Below, in pieces: positions 26,430-34,395 of a DNA stretch of 64,000 nucleotides. The notes beneath the pieces were generated by a model. That model had not been told where the DNA came from and did no database searches. It saw only the letters and a list, made by a program, of their open reading frames with translations. The stretch covers positions 1,054,001-1,118,000 of the forward strand of contig NZ_CP047156.1 in NCBI RefSeq assembly GCF_009834025.1, given 5' to 3'. Every line of letters begins with the position of its first letter. The first letter of the stretch is position 1. Made by a program: the position numbers and the translations under genes. This DNA comes from Epidermidibacterium keratini. GTDB lineage: Bacteria; Actinomycetota; Actinomycetes; Mycobacteriales; Antricoccaceae.

Positions 26430-27757
26430 GTGGTGCTCGCGGCCGCGGCCGCTCCTGCGGCGTACGGCAACGCGTCGTTGATTCGATCGAGCACCTTCTC
26501 GTCATGCACCGAGCTGAGGAACCAGCACTCGTAGCCCGATGGCGGCAGGTAGATCCCGCGCGCAAGCATCTCGTTGAAGAACGCCGAGAACTTCACCGGG
26601 CTCTGGGTGCGCGCCTGCGCGTAGTTGTCGACCGAGCGCACCTGCTCGTCGTCGTCGAAGAAGAAGACCGAGAACATGTTGCCGGCATGCTGGATCTTGT
26701 GCGGTACGCCGGCCTCAAACAGGGCCGCCGCGACCATGCCCTGCAGCGCGGCGCTGGTGCGGTCGATGTGCTCGTACGCCGCGTCGGTCGCCAGCTCGAG
26801 GTTGGCCAGCCCTGCCGCGGTCGCAAGCGGGTTGCCGCTCAGCGTGCCGGCCTGGTAGACCGGCCCGGCCGGCGCGAGGAGGTTCATGACGTCGGCGCGG
26901 CCGCCGAACGCCGCAGCCGGCAAGCCGCCGCCCATCACCTTGCCGAAGGTGTAGAGGTCGGCGCCAGCGGGGTCGAGCCCGGCCCAGCCGGACGGCGAGA
27001 CGCGGAAGCCGGTCATCACCTCGTCGCTGATCAGCAGCGCGCCGTACTGCGCCGTGACGCGGCGCAGGTGCTCGTTGAACCCGTCACGCGGGGGTACGAC
27101 GCCCATGTTGCCCGGCGATGCCTCGGTGATGACGCAGGCGATCTCGCTGCCGCGCTGGGCAAACAGCTCCTCGAGGGCGGCGACGTCGTTGTAGGGCAAG
27201 ACGACTGTCTGCGCGGTCTGCTCGGCGGTGACGCCGCGGGTCTCGGGGATCGCCAGCGTCGCCACGCCGCTGCCGGCCTCAGCCAGCAGCGCATCGACGT
27301 GCCCGTGGTAGCAGCCGGCGAACTTCACCACGACCGACCGCTCGGTGAAGCCGCGAGCGAGGCGGATCGCCGACATCGTCGCCTCGGTCCCGGAGTTGAC
27401 CAGCCGCACCTCGTCAGCCGGCGTACGCCGCACGATCTCCTCGCCCAGCGCGACCTCGGCAGCGGTCGGCGTACCGAAGCTCGTGCCCTTGCTCGCTGCC
27501 TGACGGACCGCATCGACCACGTGCGGATGCGCGTGTCCGTGCAGCAGCGGACCCCACGAGCAGATCAGGTCGACGTACTCGTTGCCGTCGACATCGGTCA
27601 TGTAGGGCCCGCGGCCGTGGTCCATGAAGCGAGGGGTGCCGCCGACGGCACGGAAGGCGCGCACGGGCGAGTTCACTCCGCCGGGGATCACGCGAGCGGC
27701 GCGCTCGAACAGGGCGGCGGACTTCGGTGTTTCGGGGCTCACAGGCACGGCGCCCAT
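26426..27757 (-). CDS. hemL: Glutamate-1-semialdehyde 2,1-aminomutase
   Basis: About 443-residue PLP enzyme that converts glutamate-1-semialdehyde to 5-aminolevulinate, the step after Hem[11 protein letters not shown], the gating loop region [25 protein letters not shown] and the PLP lysine motif [10 protein letters not shown] are all present. Starts at ATG 27757, ATG 27769 and GTG codons within the next few residues are all possible. It opens a long coupled series hemL-phosphatase-resA-ccdA-resB linking heme synthesis to cytochrome c maturation. Confidence 0.94.
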   Translation of the reverse strand: MGAVPVSPETPKSAALFERAARVIPGGVNSPVRAFRAVGGTPRFMDHGRGPYMTDVDGNEYVDLICSWGPLLHGHAHPHVVDAVRQAASKGTSFGTPTAAEVALGEEIVRRTPADEVRLVNSGTEATMSAIRLARGFTERSVVVKFAGCYHGHVDALLAEAGSGVATLAIPETRGVTAEQTAQTVVLPYNDVAALEELFAQRGSEIACVITEASPGNMGVVPPRDGFNEHLRRVTAQYGALLISDEVMTGFRVSPSGWAGLDPAGADLYTFGKVMGGGLPAAAFGGRADVMNLLAPAGPVYQAGTLSGNPLATAAGLANLELATDAAYEHIDRTSAALQGMVAAALFEAGVPHKIQHAGNMFSVFFFDDDEQVRSVDNYAQARTQSPVKFSAFFNEMLARGIYLPPSGYECWFLSSVHDEKVLDRINDALPYAAGAAAAASTT

Positions 27758-27864
27758 TGTCCCAGGCATACCTGTGCGCCGCACCGGCCAGGGGTGCGCC
27801 GCTCACCACACACCTCGAGCGCCCCAGAATCGGCCCTTGGGGGCCTTCGCTGCTCGATCACCGG

Positions 27865-27916
27865 GTTGGCGCTACAGGTCGTAGGGGCGGGTTGGCGCTA
27901 CAGGTCGTAGGGGCGG
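27865..27916. repeat. Exact 26-bp tandem duplication at a gene end
   Basis: Bases 27865-27890 and 27891-27916 are identical. The second copy contains the last codons (RPYDL) and stop of the gene at 27898-28602; the first is a non-coding duplicate just downstream. Immediately next to it, 27850-27865 matches a piece of repeat family 2 (CTGCTCGATCACCGG). Confidence 0.9.
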
Positions 27917-28602
27917 TGGAACATCTCGCTGGCCTTCGGGTCCGCAGGCGAGGTGTCGGTGCGGGACTTCTGCCACTGCGGTGTCGCATCCGGTGGCGGC
28001 GTACGACCGGCACGACGCTTCGGACGGGCCTGGCGGGCCTCGATCTCACGCAGCGGAATCCCCATGCTCGCGGCGATCTGCGCGTTGGCGCGAGCCTGTG
28101 CCTGTCGCGAGGCCTGCCGCGCACCAGTGACCAGACACATCACGCCGATGACCAGGGCGGCGACCGCAGCAAGCGCACTCAGCCAGCTGAGGATCTTCAC
28201 CCACACCGGGTCGGCAAGGCTGAGGAAGCTGTAGATGCTGCCATCGCCGGGGACGCTCACCTCGACGGTCTGCCCGGAGCTGAAGGAACCGCGCATCAGG
28301 CCGGTGTGCGGGGTGCCGTCGATCTCGTAGTCGACCTTCCAAAAGCCGAATTCCCCATCGTCGATCTCGAAAGCCGTCTCGTTATCGAGGTTCATGCCGT
28401 AGCCCTCTTTGACGGTGCCGGTGACATCGACACGATCGGCGATCCGATGCAGGAAGTTCAGTGGCACCAACGCCAGGAAGCCGAGCAGGAGGGCGACTAA
28501 GACGAGCGAGCTGCCGATCCAAAGGCGAGAGCGCGCTGAGCGGCCGGGCAGCGGCGGCAGCCGCGTCCCCCGCCATCCCGAACGCTCGGAATTGCCTGTC
28601 AC
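27898..28602 (-). CDS. Membrane protein with DUF3592-like topology
   Basis: About 234 residues. Two membrane helices (about 30-48 and 136-160) flank an extracytoplasmic beta-rich domain with VTGTVKEGYGMN and GSFSSGQTVEVSVPGD, resembling the DUF3592 arrangement. The C-terminal cytoplasmic tail is long and rich in Ala, Arg, Lys and Pro. GTG 28602 has a strong GAGGAGAAG ribosome binding site. Function unknown. The 3' end is duplicated in tandem. Confidence 0.75.
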   Translation of the reverse strand: MTGNSERSGWRGTRLPPLPGRSARSRLWIGSSLVLVALLLGFLALVPLNFLHRIADRVDVTGTVKEGYGMNLDNETAFEIDDGEFGFWKVDYEIDGTPHTGLMRGSFSSGQTVEVSVPGDGSIYSFLSLADPVWVKILSWLSALAAVAALVIGVMCLVTGARQASRQAQARANAQIAASMGIPLREIEARQARPKRRAGRTPPPDATPQWQKSRTDTSPADPKASEMFHRPYDL

Positions 28603-28737
28603 CTGCACTTCTCCTCGCACGACGAAACCTCATCTTCCATGATTCACTATGTGCGGCGTACTCCGCTCACCCGCGGCGCGCCAGTTGCGGCAACCACACC
28701 CGGATGTCCGCACCCGCAGTGAGATTGGAATTCAGCC

Positions 28738-29934
28738 ATGACCGTTCCCGCTCCGGTCGCCACCGACGTGGCGCAGTCTGCGATCGCGACCAACTACCGT
28801 CCGCTCGACGTCACGCTCGCCACCGGCGACGGTGCCTGGGTCACCGACGTCAACGGCCAGCGCTACCTCGACATGCTCGCTGGCTACAGCGCGCTCAACT
28901 TCGGGCACCGCCACCCCGCACTCGTGGGCGCCGCGACTCGCCAGCTGGAGCGGATCACGCTGACCAGCCGCGCCTTCAACAGCGACACGCTCGGCCCTTT
29001 CTGCGAGGCGCTTGCCGCGTTCTGCGGCAAGGAGGTCGTGCTGCCGATGAACACCGGAGCCGAGGCGGTCGAGACCGGGATCAAGCTGGCCCGCAAGTGG
29101 GGATATCAGCTCAAGGGGATCCCCGAGGACTCCGCGAAGATCGTTGTGATGCATGGGAACTTTCACGGCCGCACCACCACGGTCGTGAGCTTCTCCGACG
29201 ATCCCGACGCCCGCGACGGCTACGCGCCCTACACCCCGGGCTTCGAGCTCGTCGAGTACGGCGACCTGGATGCGATCGGCGCAGCGATTGACGACACCAC
29301 CGTCGCGGTGCTCTTCGAGCCGATCCAGGGCGAGGCCGGCGTACTCATCCCGCCAGCCGGGTTCCTGACCGGGCTGCGTGAGCTGTGCACCGAGCGCGGC
29401 GTACTCATGATCGCCGACGAGATCCAGTCCGGACTGGGTCGCACCGGCGAGCGGTTTGCTTGTGACCACGAAGACGTGCGCCCGGATGTCTACCTGCTCG
29501 GCAAGGCGCTGGGCGGCGGCATCCTGCCGGTCTCGGCCGTTGTCTCCAGCCGCGAGATCATGTCGGTCTTCACCCCCGGCACGCACGGTTCGACGTTCGG
29601 CGGCAACCCGCTGGCCGCGGCGGTCGGGCTCGCGGTGATCGACCTGCTGGAGCGCGACGAGGTGCTTGCCTCGGCGCGCCGGCTCGCGCCCATCTTCGCC
29701 GAGGGACTGGCGGCGCTGCCCGCGGACAAGGTCTCGGCGTACCGCCATCGCGGTCTCTGGGCCGGCGTCGACCTGATCGACCGCACCGGGCGCGAGTACT
29801 CCGAGGGCCTGCTCGCGCGCGGCATCCTCTGCAAGGACACCCACGGGTCGAGTGTGCGCTTTGCACCGCCGTTGACCATCAACGAGGACGACCTGCGCTG
29901 GGCGCTGGAGCAGATGCGCCTCGAGCTCGCCTGA
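28738..29934 (+). CDS. rocD: Ornithine aminotransferase
   Basis: 398-residue class III PLP aminotransferase. The blocks NTGAEAVETGIKLARKWGY, GNFHGRTTTVVSFS, FEPIQGEAGV, ADEIQSGLGRTG and the PLP lysine in LLGKALGGGILPVSAVV are those of ornithine-oxo-acid transaminase, which makes glutamate-5-semialdehyde for proline or glutamate. ATG 28738. It stands alone on the plus strand; proC and proline dehydrogenase, which share its product, are about 21 kb away in this window. Confidence 0.9.
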   Translation: MTVPAPVATDVAQSAIATNYRPLDVTLATGDGAWVTDVNGQRYLDMLAGYSALNFGHRHPALVGAATRQLERITLTSRAFNSDTLGPFCEALAAFCGKEVVLPMNTGAEAVETGIKLARKWGYQLKGIPEDSAKIVVMHGNFHGRTTTVVSFSDDPDARDGYAPYTPGFELVEYGDLDAIGAAIDDTTVAVLFEPIQGEAGVLIPPAGFLTGLRELCTERGVLMIADEIQSGLGRTGERFACDHEDVRPDVYLLGKALGGGILPVSAVVSSREIMSVFTPGTHGSTFGGNPLAAAVGLAVIDLLERDEVLASARRLAPIFAEGLAALPADKVSAYRHRGLWAGVDLIDRTGREYSEGLLARGILCKDTHGSSVRFAPPLTINEDDLRWALEQMRLELA

Positions 29935-29950
29935 CCCTCCTCTCGCGCGA

Positions 29951-30007
29951 CCTGCGGTGGCACCTCTAGCGCTATTGGCTACGTAGCGTTAGAGATTCCA
30001 CCGCAGG
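29951..30007. repeat. Dispersed hairpin repeat, family 1, copy D
   Basis: Arms 29951-29974 and 29984-30007 pair at 21 of 24 positions with a 9-base loop. It begins 16 bases after the rocD stop and is nearly the same as copy B, suggesting recent spread of one subtype. Confidence 0.8.
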
Positions 30008-30066
30008 TGCGCAAAGATCGGTGGTGAGCCACATCCGAACTGCACCCCACCGCAACGGAGGCGATC

Positions 30067-30750
30067 ATGACCGAGTCGAGTACGCCGGACCCGCAGCGCA
30101 CGCTGTCGAACGACGAGATCGCGCAGCAGGACCTCCCCGGCTGGGCGCGCCTGGCCGGCGGGCTTTTTGCTCGCTTTGAGACCGGGGACTTCCAGACCGG
30201 GCTGGAGCTGGTGAGCGCGTTTGGCGCCGCAGCTGAGGAAGCCGGCCATCACCCCGACCTCGTGCTGACCTATCCGGCGCTGGAGGTGAAGCTCGTCAGC
30301 CACGACGTCGGCGGCATCACCTCGCGCGACATCCAGCTCGCTCAGGCCTTCAACGGACTTGCCAAGGTGCACAGCGTCAGCGCCGCGCCGGCGGCCCTCG
30401 CTGAGGTTGAGCTGGCACTCGATACCCCCGACCACGAGAAGATCGCGCCGTTCTGGGCCGCCGTCCTCGACTACGAGCAAGACGGTGACGAGCTCGTCGA
30501 CCCGTCCGGGCGGGGCCCCACGATGTGGTTTCAGAAGCGCGATAGCGAAGACGCCGAAGCCAGCCAGCGGTTCCACCTCGACGTGTGGGTGAGCCCCGAC
30601 GTCGCGCAGGACCGGATCTCTGCGGCCACAGCCGCCGGTGGCACCGTCGTCGACGAGTCGCAGGCGCCCTCGTTCGTCGTACTCGCCGATGCCGACGGCA
30701 ACAAGGCCTGCATCTGCACGTCGCTGGATCGCGCGGGAACCGGTTCGTGA
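30067..30750 (+). CDS. 4a-hydroxytetrahydrobiopterin dehydratase-like domain fused to VOC domain
   Basis: 227 residues with two parts. Residues about 10-105 are pterin-4a-carbinolamine dehydratase-like, with the signature EEAGHHPDLVLTYPALEVKL and VGGITSRDIQLAQ containing the catalytic histidines. Residues about 115-220 are a glyoxalase/VOC-like domain (ELALDTPDHEKIAPFWAAVL, RFHLDVWV, VVLADADGNKACIC). Such fusions occur in actinobacteria; no aromatic amino acid hydroxylase is nearby, so the substrate may be another pterin or a moco-like cofactor. Its TGA overlaps the next GTG. Confidence 0.88.
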   Translation: MTESSTPDPQRTLSNDEIAQQDLPGWARLAGGLFARFETGDFQTGLELVSAFGAAAEEAGHHPDLVLTYPALEVKLVSHDVGGITSRDIQLAQAFNGLAKVHSVSAAPAALAEVELALDTPDHEKIAPFWAAVLDYEQDGDELVDPSGRGPTMWFQKRDSEDAEASQRFHLDVWVSPDVAQDRISAATAAGGTVVDESQAPSFVVLADADGNKACICTSLDRAGTGS

Positions 30751-31715
30751 CCCGCGTCGTGGTGTACGGCGCCGGCGCGGTCGGCGGGGTGATCGCCGGG
30801 AACCTCGCGGCCGGCGGTGTCGATGTCGCAGTGGTTGCGCGCGGCGAGCATCTCGCGGCGATCCGGCGTGACGGCCTGCAGATCTCCTCGGCCGGGGGCA
30901 CATCGGCGTACCCCGTGGTCGCCGTCGACGACCCAGCATCGCTGGGGTTGAATGCCGACGACATTGTGCTCATCGCGGTCAAAAGCAACGCGACCGACTC
31001 GGTGGCGCAGCGGCTGCGGGAGGTCGCTCCCCCGGACCTGGTCGTTGCCTCGGTGCAGAACTCGGTCGTCAACGAGCCGCTGCTCTCTGAGTATTTCGAT
31101 CGGGTGTACGGCGTCTGTGTGATGCTGCCGGCCATGTATCTCGAGCCGGGTCAGATCGTGCAGCGCTCGTACCCGACGCCGGGCATCCTCGACGTCGGCC
31201 GAATTCCGACCGGCATCGATGCCGAAAGCTCGCAGATCGCGCAGCTGCTGCAGGCCGGCGGATTTGCCTCCGAACCGCGCGAGGACATCATGGCGTGGAA
31301 ACGCCGCAAGCTCGTGATGAACCTGGCCAATGCGGTGGACGCGGTGTGCGAGCCCGGCGAAGATGCCGCCACGTTGCGGCGATTGGTGCGCGACGAGGGT
31401 GAGCAGGTGCTCGACGCCTCCGGGCTGAGCGTCATCAGCGCCGAACAGGACGCCGAGCGTCGCGGTGATCTCATCGCGATCTCGCGTGAGCCCGGTGTGG
31501 AGTCAGGATCCTCGACGTGGCAGAGCCTGCGGCGCGGAACTGGCGAGACCGAGGCGGCGTACCTCAATGGCGAGATCGTGCGGCTGGCGGCGACGCGAGG
31601 GCTGAGCGCTCGGGCCAACGAGCTTATGGCAGCCGAGGCCGACCGCCTCGCGCGCGAGGGCCTGCCGCCGCGATCGGTCCCCGCCGCCGACCTCCTCGCC
31701 CTTCTCGGTGATTGA
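30747..31715 (+). CDS. Ketopantoate reductase family protein
   Basis: 322-residue NADPH-dependent 2-hydroxyacid-type dehydrogenase of the ApbA/PanE family. VVYGAGAVGGVIAGNLAAGG is the Rossmann motif; AVKSNAT and VQNSVVNE follow the expected pattern; the C-terminal helical domain contains WKRRKLVMNLANAVDA with the catalytic lysine region. It may make pantoate for CoA but could act on another keto acid. GTG 30747 overlaps the upstream stop (GTGA). The last three residues and the TGA lie in a dispersed repeat. Confidence 0.87.
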   Translation: MTRVVVYGAGAVGGVIAGNLAAGGVDVAVVARGEHLAAIRRDGLQISSAGGTSAYPVVAVDDPASLGLNADDIVLIAVKSNATDSVAQRLREVAPPDLVVASVQNSVVNEPLLSEYFDRVYGVCVMLPAMYLEPGQIVQRSYPTPGILDVGRIPTGIDAESSQIAQLLQAGGFASEPREDIMAWKRRKLVMNLANAVDAVCEPGEDAATLRRLVRDEGEQVLDASGLSVISAEQDAERRGDLIAISREPGVESGSSTWQSLRRGTGETEAAYLNGEIVRLAATRGLSARANELMAAEADRLAREGLPPRSVPAADLLALLGD

Positions 31716-31809
31716 GCAGGCCCGAGCCCGCTAGGGCGAGGGCCGTCCACACCTCGGTGATTGAGCAGGCCCGAGCCCGCTAGGGCGAGGGCCGTCCGTC
31801 GAAATCACC
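31704..31809. repeat. Dispersed repeat family 2, tandem pair
   Basis: A 45-base unit at 31704-31748 is repeated exactly at 31753-31797 (period 49), followed by GTCGAAATCACC. The unit begins CTCGGTGATTGAGCAGG, related to the copies near 22.6 kb. The first copy supplies the stop codon of the ketopantoate reductase-like gene. Confidence 0.9.
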
Positions 31810-31837
31810 TCAGCCAGCAGACCGCGCGGCAGGTCCA

Positions 31838-32719
31838 TCAGCGGGCGGTGAGGCTGACGACGTCGTAGACCACGGCGTTCGTCTCGCGAGTTGCGCGGCA
31901 GGTCAGCCGGGCAGCGGCAGTACGCCGGGCAACCACCTCGGCCTCCATCGACGCTGGCAGCGGAGCCGATCCGGCGAGCCGCACCCACACGCGGTCATCG
32001 TCGCGCCTCATATCGACAACCTTCAATGAGTCCGGAGTGACCGGGCCGAACCGGCGTACCGCCTCGATCATCGCCGCCTGACCGGGCGCGGTCGTGGTGG
32101 TGGAACCGCGCAGGTAGGTCGCGAAGATCCGTCCGGAGTCGTACGCATCGACCACCTGCACGGCGGTTTCCGGATCGAGCCCGCCGAAGTAGTAGCCGCC
32201 GGGCGCCACGACGAGATTCGCGGCAAACCGGTCGCCGCCGACGTGGTCGCATTCCCACGCCTGCTCGGACCAGCGGTCAGCCAACGCGGCAGCGACCGGT
32301 CGTCCGCGCACCGCACAGCACACGTCGTGGACACCGTGCGTGCACACCAGCAGCACCGGCGGATGCCCGGGCTCACCCTGCCGACTGAGTGCCGGGATGA
32401 TCGCGCGCAGCTCGTCGTCACGCTCCCAGGTTCCCCACTGTTGCCGCAGCCCGTCGTGCTGCAGCACCGCCCATCGGTGCGCTGCCCTCTCCGGCTGCCG
32501 GCCATGGCGCCGCACGAGCTGGATCCGGGCGCCCGCCGCTACCGCCGCCGCGTGTACTTCCGCGCGCACGGCACGGTCTATATCGAGATCTGCGAATCCT
32601 TTGATCGGCCATCCCCCGGCGTACTCGACGAGCACCCAGGTGCGCACGGGCACGGCCGTTGCACCCAGGTCGTCGCCGCGTTCACGGGCGCTCGTCGCGC
32701 AGCGGAAGGGATCGCTCAC
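31838..32719 (-). CDS. Sucrase/ferredoxin-like family protein
   Basis: 293 residues of the sucrase/ferredoxin-like family, a thioredoxin-fold [2Fe-2S] ferredoxin relative. The metal-binding region is visible as LLVCTHGVHDVCCAVRGRP, with FRCATSARERGDD at the N-terminus and GGYYFGGLDPE later. It probably carries electrons. GTG 32719 overlaps the stop of the JmjC-type gene (GTGA), so the two are coupled and it could supply electrons to that oxygenase or to an unknown acceptor. The frame continues upstream but without family similarity. Confidence 0.85.
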   Translation of the reverse strand: MSDPFRCATSARERGDDLGATAVPVRTWVLVEYAGGWPIKGFADLDIDRAVRAEVHAAAVAAGARIQLVRRHGRQPERAAHRWAVLQHDGLRQQWGTWERDDELRAIIPALSRQGEPGHPPVLLVCTHGVHDVCCAVRGRPVAAALADRWSEQAWECDHVGGDRFAANLVVAPGGYYFGGLDPETAVQVVDAYDSGRIFATYLRGSTTTTAPGQAAMIEAVRRFGPVTPDSLKVVDMRRDDDRVWVRLAGSAPLPASMEAEVVARRTAAARLTCRATRETNAVVYDVVSLTAR

Positions 32720-33912
32720 GAATCGGCAGGAACGAGTACGCCGGCGCGCAGCAGCCGTTCGGCGAGATCCATTCCCAGGTCCGAGGCCGCGTAACTCGCG
32801 CCATCGAGCACGCGGCGTACGGCGGGAAGCTGGTCGTCGGGGAAGTCCAGCCACCCCACCCGAGTCTGCAGGCGCGAGCCCTCAAGGCGAGCCGCCAACG
32901 CATCACGAAGCCGCACCCGGGTGCGGTCGTCGAGATCGGTCACGGTCGCGAGCTGGCGCAGCGGGCCGAGTGGCCCGGGCCGCGCTTGCGCCCGCTGAGC
33001 CCGCGCAAAGTCGGGTTCGGGATCGGCCTGCTCAATCGCCCCGGCCAGCAGCGTGCGGATCGCCGCGATCTCCTCGCTCACCGACTCGGCACCGAGCGGA
33101 AGCGTCGCCCGCGCCTGAGGGTCCTCGCGCAGCGCGGCGAGCGCGGCCTGGGCGAGCTGCTCGGCGAGCGCGAAGCGGGTCCACACGTGGACACCAAGCG
33201 TGAGGTGGATCGAAACTTCGCCCTGCGCCTGCGCGGCGTGCAGCCAGCCGCGCGGCAGATACAACACGTCGCCGGGCTCAAGGACCGTGTCGATCGCCGG
33301 CTCCTGCGCCGCGGCGCGCTCGACGTCAGCACGCCGGTCACTCCATGGCTGGTCACGCATGGGGTCGGCGTACACCGGCTCGTGGATCACCCACCGCTTC
33401 GTTCCGGCGATCTGCAGCACAAACACGTCATGTACGTCGTAGTGGTCATCAAACCCGCGGTTCTGCGGCGGGGTGATGTAGGCATTGGCCTGGACCGGGT
33501 GCCCGAGCTCGGTGGCGAGGCGTTCGGTGAACGACGCGACCGGCTCCCAGGTGCGCTGCAGCGCTTGGAGAACCAAGGTCGCGCCGTCAGCGAAGTGCCG
33601 CCACAGCGCGGTGTCGTCGAGCTGGTCGGTGATGCTCGCGCCGACTCCGGCGCCCGAGGTGAAGGAGCGTTCGGGCAGTGTCTGCCCGTCCTTGGCCACC
33701 CGCAGGAACGGCGTACGCAGGCCTCGTGTGGACACCAGCTCGTCGACGGCATCGGCACTGAAGAGGTCGCTGAAGTCGCTCGCGCGCTCGCTCAGCAGGG
33801 CACGTTGGGCCCAGTATTCCTTGGCGAACTCATCGCGAGAGATATGCAGGAGCCGAGACTCGAGGACCCCGGCGCGCTCGGCGCCGGGGTCCCCGTGATC
33901 AGACTGCGTCAA
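32716..33912 (-). CDS. JmjC/cupin-type 2-oxoglutarate Fe(II) oxygenase
   Basis: 398 residues of the ribosomal-oxygenase-like cupin family (YcfD/NO66/MINA53 relatives), which hydroxylate Arg, His or Asn side chains of proteins. Iron ligands are H157-x-D159 (DDHYDVHDVF) and H225 (RGWLHAAQ); the likely 2-oxoglutarate lysine is in IAGTKRW (172). A C-terminal winged-helix-like region (about 300-398) is typical. The only upstream in-frame start is TTG 33912, two bases after the stop of the repeat-peptide gene, so translation almost certainly depends on it. This pairing points to the repeat peptide as substrate; inference. Confidence 0.88.
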   Translation of the reverse strand: MTQSDHGDPGAERAGVLESRLLHISRDEFAKEYWAQRALLSERASDFSDLFSADAVDELVSTRGLRTPFLRVAKDGQTLPERSFTSGAGVGASITDQLDDTALWRHFADGATLVLQALQRTWEPVASFTERLATELGHPVQANAYITPPQNRGFDDHYDVHDVFVLQIAGTKRWVIHEPVYADPMRDQPWSDRRADVERAAAQEPAIDTVLEPGDVLYLPRGWLHAAQAQGEVSIHLTLGVHVWTRFALAEQLAQAALAALREDPQARATLPLGAESVSEEIAAIRTLLAGAIEQADPEPDFARAQRAQARPGPLGPLRQLATVTDLDDRTRVRLRDALAARLEGSRLQTRVGWLDFPDDQLPAVRRVLDGASYAASDLGMDLAERLLRAGVLVPADS

Positions 33913-33914
33913 CG

Positions 33915-34196
33915 TTAGCGCCCCGCGCCGCTGTCGGCACCGCCGTCCGCGCCACCGTCATGCTGGCCCGGCTGGCCTTCAGCGCCACCGTCGGCAGGAC
34001 CCTCGGCGCCGCTGTCAGCACCGCCGTCGGCACCACCGTCATGCTGGCCCGGCTGGCCCTGAGCGCCACCGTCGGCAGGACCCTCGGCGCCGCTATCGGC
34101 ACCGCCGTCCGCGCCACCATCGTGCTGGCCCGGAACGCCTTCGGCACCGCCGTCGGCGGGTCCTTCTGCGTTGGGATCCAGAGTGCTGTCAGTCAT
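33915..34196 (-). CDS. Gly/Ala/Asp-rich peptide with three 27-residue repeats
   Basis: 93 residues: a ten-residue start (MTDSTLDPNA), three near-identical 27-residue repeats (11-37, 38-64, 65-91) and Gly-Arg. Each repeat contains EGPADGGAEGQPGQHDGG and then ADGGADSGA: 10 Gly, 5 Ala, 4 Asp, 2 Glu, 1 His, no Lys and no Cys. ATG 34196 has a perfect AGGAGG upstream. The stop is two bases from the JmjC oxygenase start. It is very acidic and probably unfolded. It could be a modified precursor peptide or a substrate/scaffold for the oxygenase. Two other frames are also open here because of the repeat, but lack these signals. Confidence 0.7.
   Translation of the reverse strand: MTDSTLDPNAEGPADGGAEGVPGQHDGGADGGADSGAEGPADGGAQGQPGQHDGGADGGADSGAEGPADGGAEGQPGQHDGGADGGADSGAGR
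33924..34166. repeat. Three in-frame 81-bp tandem repeats
   Basis: Three consecutive 81-base units encode the peptide repeats. For example, the string GTCATGCTGGCCCGGCTGGC recurs 81 bases apart (about 33957 and 34038), with a diverged third copy near 34119. High identity suggests recent expansion or gene-conversion-like homogenisation. Confidence 0.9.
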
Positions 34197-34395
34197 GCTT
34201 CCTCCTGGGTTCACATGGCCCGTTCGGGCCTCTGGTCACCGGCGCACGGCGTCGGTTCGGCGCACCTCATGGTCCGCCGCCTCTGTTCTACCCGTTTCCG
34301 CGCCGCGATAACACCCCCTAGCCGTCACCGCGCACCGGAATCAGCAAATCGACATTTCGGCCGGTCACGAAGCACCGGCCCCGCACACTTAAGCC

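Noticed and set aside
33899-34147. Second minus-strand frame over the repeat region (Ala/Arg/Thr-rich)
   Set aside because: No ribosome binding site and it runs into the JmjC gene out of frame; the Gly/Asp frame has AGGAGG and a precise junction.
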